Origin: Mycobacterium sp.
Lineage (GTDB): Bacteria; Actinomycetota; Actinomycetes; Mycobacteriales; Mycobacteriaceae
NCBI RefSeq assembly: GCF_004298145.1
Contig: NZ_SCRH01000030.1
Coordinates: forward strand, 132,526 to 196,525
DNA length: 64,000 bases
Direction of reading: 5' to 3'
The translations under genes and the position numbers were made by a program. Each line of letters opens with the position of its first letter. Within the stretch, counting starts at the first letter, position 1. The notes under the pieces were generated by a model. It saw only the letters and a program-made list of their open reading frames with translations. It was not told the origin of the DNA and searched no databases. Positions 27,336 to 34,993 of this stretch are shown piece by piece.

Positions 27336-28015
27336 GAAACATCTGGCGGCTCTTCGCCTTCGACATCGCGGCCCCACTGGCCGCGATCGCCGCGTTGCTG
27401 GCCATCGGGGTGGTGCTCGGCTGGCCACTGTGGTGGGTGTCGGCCTGCTCGGTGCTGGTCCTGCTGATCGTGGAGGGGGTCGGCGTCAACTTCTGGCTGC
27501 TGCACCGCGATTCGGTCAGCCTCGGCACCGACGACGACGCACCGGGGCTGCGGTTGGCGGTTGTCCTGCTGTGCACGGCCGCCCTGGCGGCGGCCGTCGC
27601 GACCGGGTACACGCACTGGACGAAGACGGACCGCGACTTCACCGATGACACCCGCAAGGTCGTGCGGATGGCCACCGGCATGGCGGAGGCCATGGCGTCG
27701 TTCAGCCCCGCCGCCCCGACCGATTCCATCGACCGGGCCACGGCCATGGTCGTCCCCGAGCACGCCGACGCGTTCAAGGAGCAGTACACCAAGTCCAGCG
27801 CCGAGCTGGGCCAGCACAACGTCACCGCCCAAGCCGCCACGGTGTCGGCCGGCGTCGAGGCCCTCGGGCCGTCAGCGGCCAGCGTGGCGGTGATCCTGCG
27901 CGTGACACAGAGTGCGCCGGGACAACCGCCCAGCCAGGCGGCGCCCGCCCTGCGGGTGACGCTGACCAAGCGCGGCAGCGACTGGCTCGTCGCCGACGTG
28001 CTGCCGATCAGATGA
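27332..28015 (+). CDS. omamB: Orphaned Mce-associated membrane protein OmamB
   Basis: 227 aa, Rv0200-type. Three hydrophobic segments: two N-terminal (about residues 10-33 and 36-56) and one at about 73-93, after which a Mam-like domain runs to the C-terminus. It is translationally coupled to omamA, in keeping with the two proteins acting together on Mce systems. It stops 3 bp before the convergent XRE-type gene, so read-through would produce antisense RNA to that gene. Confidence 0.86.
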   Translation: MRNIWRLFAFDIAAPLAAIAALLAIGVVLGWPLWWVSACSVLVLLIVEGVGVNFWLLHRDSVSLGTDDDAPGLRLAVVLLCTAALAAAVATGYTHWTKTDRDFTDDTRKVVRMATGMAEAMASFSPAAPTDSIDRATAMVVPEHADAFKEQYTKSSAELGQHNVTAQAATVSAGVEALGPSAASVAVILRVTQSAPGQPPSQAAPALRVTLTKRGSDWLVADVLPIR

Positions 28016-28018
28016 CGA

Positions 28019-28555
28019 TCAGTTGGATTCGGCCGAGCGACCGGAGTTCACCTTGACGAACCGATCCGACAATCGGCGGATCCGGATCATCAGCGCGGCC
28101 GTCGGGCTGGTGCTGCCGTCGAGATAGCCGCCCAGCTCCTCGGTGCTGACCCCGATGCGGGACGCGAATTCCTGCTGGGCCAGGCCCGATCGGTCGATCA
28201 GCAGCCGCACGTGGCGAGCCACCTCGGCGCGCTCGTTGGCGTCCAGGTGGATGCGGGCGCGCTCGAGCACCTCCCACAGCGCCTTGGCGATGCCGTAGGG
28301 CCGGGTGCCTGCGAGGACCTCTTCGACCTGGCGGGCGGTGCGCCCGTACGGGTCGCGCTTCAACGCGCCGGCGATGCGCTTCCAGGTGGCGATGTCACCG
28401 CCCTGCAGGGCGGAACGGATGGCGGCGGTCGGCCAGAACTCCACCGGCTGGTCGAGGTCCGGAACGGATCCGGATGGCGCGTTGCCGCGGTTGCGCTGCT
28501 CAGCGGCCGGCCGGCGGGGCGGCGGTGGGGGGCGTCGGTCGGGTGCCAACGTCAC
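28019..28555 (-). CDS. XRE-type helix-turn-helix protein (Rv0201c-like)
   Basis: 178 aa from the GTG at 28555, which overlaps the mmpL11 stop by 4 nt. The N-terminus is proline/arginine-rich (about 1-30). The C-terminal 60 residues have a Cro/C1-type HTH: LIDRSGLAQQEFASRIGVS followed by LGGYLDGSTSPTAALM. A regulator of mmpL11 or of haem/lipid transport is a reasonable inference from the coupling, but no operator was identified. The frame is open upstream within mmpL11, which is not coding. Confidence 0.75.
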   Translation of the reverse strand: MTLAPDRRPPPPPRRPAAEQRNRGNAPSGSVPDLDQPVEFWPTAAIRSALQGGDIATWKRIAGALKRDPYGRTARQVEEVLAGTRPYGIAKALWEVLERARIHLDANERAEVARHVRLLIDRSGLAQQEFASRIGVSTEELGGYLDGSTSPTAALMIRIRRLSDRFVKVNSGRSAESN

Positions 28556-31500
28556 CTCGCCTCCTCCAGCATCGCCACCGCCACGGACAGGCAGCGCTCC
28601 CTGATCCCCTCCCAGTCCGAGTTGGCGTCGGCTTCCGGCCCCTGCTCTTCCGGGTAGTCGCACGGATCGGGATCTGCGAGTCGACGGACCAACTGGGTGG
28701 CGATCCATTGCCGCCTGGATGATCCACAACAGTAATACCTGTCCATTCCGGCGAGCACCACCGCCGCGGTCTCGGGCTCCAACGAATCGACCATGTCTGC
28801 AAAGTCGGCATAATCGCGGCGACTGTTACGGCACATGATCAGGTAGCCCTTGAGACGCAGGGTCTCCGCGCCGGTCGGGACCAGCAACCGGTCGCCGGTG
28901 GGCAGCTGCACGTTGGTGGTCTCCACCGGGCTGCGCCGCGCGTATTTCGGCCGGTCGGTGGCCCCCGCCTGCTCGGCGTCCGGGTCCGTCTCGAGCGCGT
29001 CGATCGCGACCGAGAGCCGACCCCGCCACAGCGTCACCGGATGAACCGGCCGGCCCGTCCCGGCGATGGCTTTGGCGATGCCGTTGCGCGACGTCAGGCC
29101 GCCGACCAGCTTCTTGGCTCCCGACGAACCATTGGTATGGCCGTTGGTGGTGGTCTTCTTCTCACCCGGGGCCACCCCGACCGCGAGCTTCGCCTCGCTC
29201 AGGGCGACCTGGTGCGGGATCTGCCCGGGCCCCCGGCCGCGGGTCCGGTCGTCGTCAGGGCCCGCCGACGTCTGGCCGGCGTTGTGCCCGCAGCCACTGA
29301 AGGCCAGCGGATCGGTCACACAGATGGCGTCGGGTGCCAGGTGCCTGAGCTTGGCCGCGGACTTGAGCACCATCCGCAGGTCGGCATTGGGCGCCACCAG
29401 CGCCGAGATGTCGTCGGGGATGACCACGACGTCGCCGAGGTCGACCTCCGGCAGCGGCCTGTCGAAGTCGACGGACGGCAGAACGCGGGACAGCCACGCC
29501 GGCAGCCACCAGTTCCACTGGGCGAACATCGCCATCAACGCCGGAACCATCACCAGCCGCACCACGGTGGCGTCCACCGCGATCGCGACCGCGCACGCCA
29601 CACCGATCTCGGCCACCAGCGGCATGCCGGCGAACGCGAAGCCGACGAACACCGCGATCATGATCAGCGCCGCGCTGGTGATGGTTCGGGCGCTGGTGCT
29701 GACGCCGTACGCCACCGCATCACGGGTGTTACCGGAATGCAGGAACCGCTCCCGGATGCGGGTGAGCAGGAAGATCTCGTAGTCCATCGACAACCCGAAG
29801 GTCATCGCGAGCACCAGCGGGGGAACGGTGCTGTCGATCGAGCTGATCTGGGCGAAGCCGAGATCCTTCAGCCACCCCCACTGGAACACCATCACCAGGC
29901 TGCCGTAGGCGGCCGCGACCGACAGCAACGTCATCAGGACGCCCTTGAGCGCCAGGAACACCGAGTGGATGGAGACCAACAGCATCACGAACGCGATCAG
30001 CGCGACGAAGCCCAGCACCAACGGTTCGGTCGCCGACACCCGGTCGTCGAAGTCTTTGATCAGCGCGGTCGGGCCGCCGACGTCGACGCGTGCCGTTCCC
30101 GCCGCGGGGACCTTCGGTAGCTCGGCGCGCATCCAGCCCACGGTTTGGCGGGCGCGCATGTCCTCGGGGTCCACCGACAACACGGCGGACAGCAGCGCGC
30201 TGCCGTTGTCCTCGGCGAACTGGGGCGGCGACACCGACACGATGTTGGGTGCCTGCGTCATCCGCTGGCGGACCGCGCCGACGGTGTGGCTGTGTTCGGG
30301 CGAGGCCGCGCCGCCGTCGGGGAAGTCGATCAGCACCCGGATCGGGCCCAGCGCGCCCGGACCGAGCGCCTGGGCCGCCGCACCGACCCCGGCGCGGATT
30401 TCGTGGGACGAGTCGAACTGACGTAACAGGCTGTTGCCCAACACCATTGATGCCGCCGGCGCGGCCATGACGAGCAGCACAAACGATGCCCCCAGCGCGG
30501 ACATCCACGGTCGGTGCATCACCCACCCGATCCACCGGTTCCAGAACCGCGACTGGGTGCTTTCGGGCCGCCGCGACCAGTGCAGGAAGCCCGACCGCTT
30601 GGCGGCCGCCCGCCCGAACGTGGCCAGCGCCGCCGGCGTCAGGGTCGTCGAGGTCAACATCGCCACCGCGACGGCCAGGATCGCGCCGGTGGCCATCGAT
30701 TTCAGGGCCGGGGTGTTGATCACGTAGATCCCGGTGAGGGAGGCGATGACGGTCGCCCCGGACAACACCACGGCCAGCCCGGAGGTGGCCATCGCGGCGT
30801 CGACGGCCTCGCGGGGCTGGCGCCCGGTCCGCAGTTCCTCCCGGAAGCGCATCAAGATGAACAGCGAATAGTCCACGGCGAGAGCGATTCCGAACATGGA
30901 CACCGTCGAGGTGACGAACACCGACATCGTGGTGTACGCGGACAGCAGGTAAACCAGGCCCATGGTCACCACGACCGTGCAGACGCCCAGCGCGAGGGGG
31001 ATCGCCGCGGCGGCCAGTGACCCGAACACGGCGAGCAGGACGATCAGGATGACCGGCAGATTCCACTTCTCGGCGGCGGCGATGTCGTGCTTGGTGTTGG
31101 CGGCCGCGGCCGCGCTCAGCGCGCCCTGCCCGATGACGTAGAGCCGGACCCGCCCATTCGCGGTCTGCCCGGGTTGATCGCCCTTGATGCCGACCTTCGT
31201 GCGCAGCTTCTTGGCGACGTCGCTGGTGTTACGGGAATCCAGCCGCACCGACAGCACGTACGGCCGGTCGGGCTGCGGTGGACGCTGGGTCGGGTTGGGG
31301 ATCTCCGCGGTGCCCGGGACCTCGTCGGTGAGTCGCCTCAGCTGTGCCACCGCGTCGTTCATGTCCTGGTAGCTGGCGTCGGCGCGAGGGGCGGCCACCA
31401 GCGCCAGCGACGATCCGCCCTGGTCGTGGTAGAGCTCCTCGAGTTTGTCGTGCACCGCCAACGACTGGGATCCGGCCACGTCGAAACCACCGCCGGTGAG

Positions 31501-31608
31501 GTTGCCGGACTGCGTCAGCGCCAGGTAGACCGCCGGAACCAATGCCAGCAACCAGCCTGTGAAGACCAACCAGCGGTACTTACGCAGGCTGCGGCTGAGG
31601 CGCATCAT
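28552..31608 (-). CDS. mmpL11: RND-type lipid transporter MmpL11
   Basis: 1018 aa from the ATG at 31608 (MMRLSRSLRKYRWLVFTG). The MmpL arrangement is complete: helix 1, a large outer loop, helices 2-6 with ALAVDYSLFILMRFREELRTG, a second outer loop, helices 7-12 with GLSMDYEIFLLTRIRERF, and a long cytoplasmic tail of about 300 residues. The paired Asp-Tyr residues are the proton relay. In M. tuberculosis it exports storage and wax-ester-type lipids to the envelope and its outer domain accepts haem from Rv0203. The start has only a weak ribosome-binding site; a TTG at 31674 is the alternative. Confidence 0.94.
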   Translation of the reverse strand: MMRLSRSLRKYRWLVFTGWLLALVPAVYLALTQSGNLTGGGFDVAGSQSLAVHDKLEELYHDQGGSSLALVAAPRADASYQDMNDAVAQLRRLTDEVPGTAEIPNPTQRPPQPDRPYVLSVRLDSRNTSDVAKKLRTKVGIKGDQPGQTANGRVRLYVIGQGALSAAAAANTKHDIAAAEKWNLPVILIVLLAVFGSLAAAAIPLALGVCTVVVTMGLVYLLSAYTTMSVFVTSTVSMFGIALAVDYSLFILMRFREELRTGRQPREAVDAAMATSGLAVVLSGATVIASLTGIYVINTPALKSMATGAILAVAVAMLTSTTLTPAALATFGRAAAKRSGFLHWSRRPESTQSRFWNRWIGWVMHRPWMSALGASFVLLVMAAPAASMVLGNSLLRQFDSSHEIRAGVGAAAQALGPGALGPIRVLIDFPDGGAASPEHSHTVGAVRQRMTQAPNIVSVSPPQFAEDNGSALLSAVLSVDPEDMRARQTVGWMRAELPKVPAAGTARVDVGGPTALIKDFDDRVSATEPLVLGFVALIAFVMLLVSIHSVFLALKGVLMTLLSVAAAYGSLVMVFQWGWLKDLGFAQISSIDSTVPPLVLAMTFGLSMDYEIFLLTRIRERFLHSGNTRDAVAYGVSTSARTITSAALIMIAVFVGFAFAGMPLVAEIGVACAVAIAVDATVVRLVMVPALMAMFAQWNWWLPAWLSRVLPSVDFDRPLPEVDLGDVVVIPDDISALVAPNADLRMVLKSAAKLRHLAPDAICVTDPLAFSGCGHNAGQTSAGPDDDRTRGRGPGQIPHQVALSEAKLAVGVAPGEKKTTTNGHTNGSSGAKKLVGGLTSRNGIAKAIAGTGRPVHPVTLWRGRLSVAIDALETDPDAEQAGATDRPKYARRSPVETTNVQLPTGDRLLVPTGAETLRLKGYLIMCRNSRRDYADFADMVDSLEPETAAVVLAGMDRYYCCGSSRRQWIATQLVRRLADPDPCDYPEEQGPEADANSDWEGIRERCLSVAVAMLEEAR

Positions 31609-31950
31609 TAACTGCTGGATTTTTCTCGCTCCCCGGTTCTCGCGTAACGCGTGCAGGCGACGATACCGCAGCAAGCTGTGCTTTATGTGGGCTTATCTAG
31701 TTCCTGAGCTGCGGTGACAGCGTCGTTGCCAAGACGCTGCGAAGTCGTTGTGAACCGGTGATCACGCGGGATGTCGGTCACATACGCAGTTCCGGGCTGG
31801 CAGGGGTGATATCGGCGATGGCAGGATGTCGGTTGGCCCAGCGGGGCCCCGGGGGATGCGGGGGAACGCGGCGATCGTGGGGCCGTGTATTGCAGCCGTT
31901 TGCGAGGCGCCGACTTTTGGCGGGCCGCCGCAAACTGTAAGGAGTTACCC
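31609..31950. other. 342-bp divergent intergenic region, mmpL11 / Rv0203-type gene
   Basis: No convincing gene was found. It must hold both promoters: on the minus strand TAGATAAG near 31695 and CATAAA near 31685 are AT-rich -10 candidates for mmpL11. AAGGAG (31939-31944) is the ribosome-binding site of the plus-strand gene. A GC module CCCCGGGGGATGC (31847-31859) is identical to one inside zmp1. No IdeR-like box was seen. Confidence 0.5.
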
Positions 31951-32490
31951 ATGACGACAGGCAGCGCTGGACGGCGTCGCAGAATCTTCGCCGGGCTCAT
32001 CGCCGCCACCGTGCCCGGCGCCGCCCTCGCGGTGCTCGCCGGGCCGCCGGCGACCGGCGCCAACGACCCGTGCGCGGCCAGCGAGGTCGCCCGGACGATC
32101 GGTTCGGTCTCCAAGTCGATGGGTGACTACCTGGATTCGCACCCGGAGACCAACCAGACGATGACCTCGATGCTGCAGCAGCAGGCCGGGCCGCAGTCGT
32201 TGAACGGGCTGAAGTCCTACTTCGACGCCAACCCCAAGGTCGCCGGCGATATGACGTCGATCGCGCAGCCGCTGACGAACCTGTCGCTGCAGTGCAAGCT
32301 GCCGATTTCGATCCCCCAGGCGATGGGCATGATGCAGCAGGCCCAAGGCGCGGCCGGCGCGTTGCCCGGTAACCCCGCGGGCGCCTCGCCGCTGGGCGGG
32401 ACGGGCGGCTCGCACGCCGCGCCGCAGCCGGCTCCTCCCGTCGTGACCAACCCGCTCCCGGGCCCGCCGCGCGGCAACACCATCGGCTAG
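31951..32490 (+). CDS. Exported haem-binding protein (Rv0203-type hemophore)
   Basis: 179 aa. A Tat-like signal (RRRRIFAGLIAATVPGAALAV) ends near residue 37. The mature domain has a disulfide-type Cys pair (DPCAAS and LQCKLP) and helices as in the Rv0203 family. The Tyr/His pair Tyr60-His64 matches the haem residues Tyr59 and His63 of Rv0203 as recalled, but the place of His89 is taken by Tyr90. A Pro/Gly/Ala-rich tail of about 45 residues makes it longer than Rv0203 (136 aa). It lies opposite mmpL11, its expected haem-accepting partner. Confidence 0.85.
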   Translation: MTTGSAGRRRRIFAGLIAATVPGAALAVLAGPPATGANDPCAASEVARTIGSVSKSMGDYLDSHPETNQTMTSMLQQQAGPQSLNGLKSYFDANPKVAGDMTSIAQPLTNLSLQCKLPISIPQAMGMMQQAQGAAGALPGNPAGASPLGGTGGSHAAPQPAPPVVTNPLPGPPRGNTIG

Positions 32491-32493
32491 TTG

Positions 32494-33663
32494 CTAGTCG
32501 TCGATTTCCGGATTCCGGTCGGGCGGTAACGGCCCCTGCAGGGCGGCATCGGTCGGGTCGGCGGACGGATCGCTCGGCAGCTGCACGATGGGCAGCGGAC
32601 CCGTGATCGGATCGTCGTCCGAGTCCGCGACGTTCTCGGTGCGGAACACGAAGAAGAACACCACCCAGCCGACCGCGGCGATGAGCAGCCAGCTGATCAG
32701 CCGGTAGATCAGCATGGCCGAGATCGCGCTCGACAGCGACATCCCACTCGAGACCAGCCCCGGCACCAGCACCGCCTCGACGACCAGCAGGCCACCGGGC
32801 ATCAGCGGGATGGTGCCGACCGCGCGGGCGGCCGCGTAGGCCACCGTCAGCCCGGCCACCGACGCGTGGTCCCCGGCGGCGTAGGCGGCGAAGCCGAGGC
32901 AGGCGACGTCGGCGATCCAGTTGAACATCGACCACCCGAACGCCACCCCCAGGTCGCGCCGGCCCAGGCTGACCGATTCGAGCTGCATGAGTGTCTCGCG
33001 CCACTTGTCCCGGCCGGTGTCCGCCGGCCTGCCGCGAACCGAGTTGACCCACGCCAGAACCCGGCTGCCGATGCCCTCGATCAGCTCCGGCCGCGACGCC
33101 ACCGCCTGCGCCAGGAGCAGCAGCGCGACGAAGCCACCGAGGGTGAACAGCAACGAGAACGGGTTGTTCTTCGCGCCCAGCAGGAAAGCCCCGCCCAACC
33201 CGAGCAAAGCCAATCCCACCGCCTGCAGCACGCCGGACATCACCAGCTGCCACGACGCCACCACCGTCGAGGCTCCCCAGAGCCGCTGCTGGCGGAACAG
33301 GAAGGTCGCCGACAGCACGGGTCCGCCGGGCAGCGTGGTGCTCAGCGAGTTGGCGGCATAGAACGCGGCCTCCGAGCGCAATTGCTTGACGTGCACCCCG
33401 GCCGACTTGAGCAAGGTTCGCTGGATCTGAGCAAAGCTGTGCATCGACGCGGCCGCAGCCACCACCGACGCGAGCAACCACCACCAGTTCGCCTCGTACA
33501 GGCTCATCCAGGCTTTGGCCAGCTGATCCCAGCCCAGCGAAACCTCGACGGCAAGCACGCTGGCAACCATGCCGAGGATGACCCACCGCACCCACCAGTA
33601 CTTCCCGCGCGGGGTTTGTTCGCGCGGGAAGTCGAGATTGCGGGCGGGCGCGTCGTGCGACAC
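32494..33663 (-). CDS. LPG-synthase-like (UPF0104) integral membrane protein (Rv0204c-like)
   Basis: 389 aa from the GTG at 33663 (VSHDAPARNLDF). About eight membrane helices are visible between residues 25 and 335; LSTTLPGGPVLSATFLF and RAVGTIPLMPGGLLVVEAVL are the paired re-entrant motifs of the lysylphosphatidylglycerol-synthase transmembrane/flippase family (PF03706 type). The aminoacyl-transferase domain is absent, so a lipid flippase or permease-like role is more likely. The C-terminus is acidic and Pro-rich. It converges with the haem-binding gene (3 bp between) and diverges from the AI-2E gene. Confidence 0.8.
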   Translation of the reverse strand: MSHDAPARNLDFPREQTPRGKYWWVRWVILGMVASVLAVEVSLGWDQLAKAWMSLYEANWWWLLASVVAAAASMHSFAQIQRTLLKSAGVHVKQLRSEAAFYAANSLSTTLPGGPVLSATFLFRQQRLWGASTVVASWQLVMSGVLQAVGLALLGLGGAFLLGAKNNPFSLLFTLGGFVALLLLAQAVASRPELIEGIGSRVLAWVNSVRGRPADTGRDKWRETLMQLESVSLGRRDLGVAFGWSMFNWIADVACLGFAAYAAGDHASVAGLTVAYAAARAVGTIPLMPGGLLVVEAVLVPGLVSSGMSLSSAISAMLIYRLISWLLIAAVGWVVFFFVFRTENVADSDDDPITGPLPIVQLPSDPSADPTDAALQGPLPPDRNPEIDD

Positions 33664-33820
33664 GTGGTTTAGGGTAACGGTGCAGGTGGCGCGGCGATCG
33701 CTGCGCGCCGCCGACTGTGTCGCCGTCGTAACCGGATCGTGCCGGCTCCGACGGCCGCGGGCGACCCGCAGGAGCCTCGGAACAGGTTCGGAGCAGCGCG
33801 GCGGCCGATAGGCTGGCCAG

Positions 33821-34969
33821 ATGTCAGCAAACGTCGACGACGCCTCGGTCGAACCCGTAATACGCAAGACCGCAGCCTGGGCGTGGCGTTTGCTCGTCAT
33901 ACTGGCCGCCGCGGTCGCCCTGTTGTGGGTGATCAACAAACTCGAAGTCATCGTCGTTCCGGTGCTGGTGGCGCTGCTGTTGAGCGCGTTGCTGGTGCCG
34001 GTGGTCGACTGGCTGGACCGGCGGGGCCTGCCCCGCGGCGGCGCGGTGGCGCTGGTGCTGCTGGGCGGCTTCGCGATCCTGGGCGGCATCCTGGCGTTCG
34101 TCATCCTGCAGTTCATCGACGGCCTGCCCGGCCTGACCGAACAGGTGACGCAGAGCATCGAGTCGACCCGCCGGTGGCTGATCAACGGGCCGACGCATCT
34201 GCGCAGCGAACAGATCGACAGCGCGGGCAACGCCGCGATCGAGGCGCTGCACAACAATCAGGCGAAACTGACCAGCGGCGCGCTGTCAACCGCGGCGACC
34301 GTCACGGAGCTGGTCACGGCGGCGGTGCTGGTGCTGTTCACCCTGATCTTCTTTCTCTACGGGGGGCGCAACATCTGGCAGTACGTTGTCCAGATCATCC
34401 CGTCCGACGTCCGCGACCGGGTGCACGAGGCCGGCAACGCCGGGTACGGGTCGCTGATCGGGTATGTGCGGGCCACCTTTCTGGTGGCGCTGACCGACGC
34501 GGCCGGGGTCGGTGCCGGCTTGGCGATCATGGGCATCCCGCTGGCGCTGCCGCTGGCCTCCTTGGTGTTCCTGGGTGCCTTCATCCCGCTGATCGGTGCG
34601 CTGATCTCGGGCCTGCTGGCCGTGGTGGTCGCCCTGTTGGCCAAGGGGATCGTGTACGCGCTCATCACGCTGGGCGTGCTGATCGCGGTCAACCAGGTCG
34701 AGGCCCACCTGCTGCAACCGCTGGTGATGGGCCGCGCGGTCTCGATTCACCCGCTCGCCGTGGTGCTGGCCATTGCCACCGGTGGTGTGCTCGCCGGGAT
34801 CGTCGGCGCCCTGCTGGCCGTCCCGACGGTCGCATTCCTCAACAACGCGTCCCGGGTGCTGCTGGCGCCGAATCCCGAGGCGGCGGCCGAAAAACAGACC
34901 GAGGAGGCGGACGAGAAGAACGCCGTGCTGCAGGTCGAACCGGACAAACCCGGGGACGGCTCCGGCTGA
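33821..34969 (+). CDS. AI-2E/PerM-family membrane protein (Rv0205-like)
   Basis: 382 aa. Eight hydrophobic segments in the AI-2E transporter pattern: two N-terminal helix pairs, a soluble segment at about 95-160, then a C-terminal helix cluster with [20 protein letters not shown] and the family signature [24 protein letters not shown] (about 290-312). The C-terminus is charged. Relatives transport small molecules or act as Na+/H+ exchangers; the mycobacterial substrate is unknown. It ends 24 bp from the convergent mmpL3 stop. Confidence 0.85.
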   Translation: MSANVDDASVEPVIRKTAAWAWRLLVILAAAVALLWVINKLEVIVVPVLVALLLSALLVPVVDWLDRRGLPRGGAVALVLLGGFAILGGILAFVILQFIDGLPGLTEQVTQSIESTRRWLINGPTHLRSEQIDSAGNAAIEALHNNQAKLTSGALSTAATVTELVTAAVLVLFTLIFFLYGGRNIWQYVVQIIPSDVRDRVHEAGNAGYGSLIGYVRATFLVALTDAAGVGAGLAIMGIPLALPLASLVFLGAFIPLIGALISGLLAVVVALLAKGIVYALITLGVLIAVNQVEAHLLQPLVMGRAVSIHPLAVVLAIATGGVLAGIVGALLAVPTVAFLNNASRVLLAPNPEAAAEKQTEEADEKNAVLQVEPDKPGDGSG

Positions 34970-34993
34970 TACCGCGTCAGCCGAGGCGCCTGC

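Noticed and set aside
31609..31950. Iron box (IdeR) before the haem-binding gene
   Set aside because: No sequence close to the TTAGG/CCTAA palindrome was found in the interval.
32494..34257. 587-codon form of the LPG-synthase-like gene
   Set aside because: The first 198 codons are antisense to the AI-2E gene and low in membrane-protein character; the GTG at 33663 starts the hydrophobic protein.
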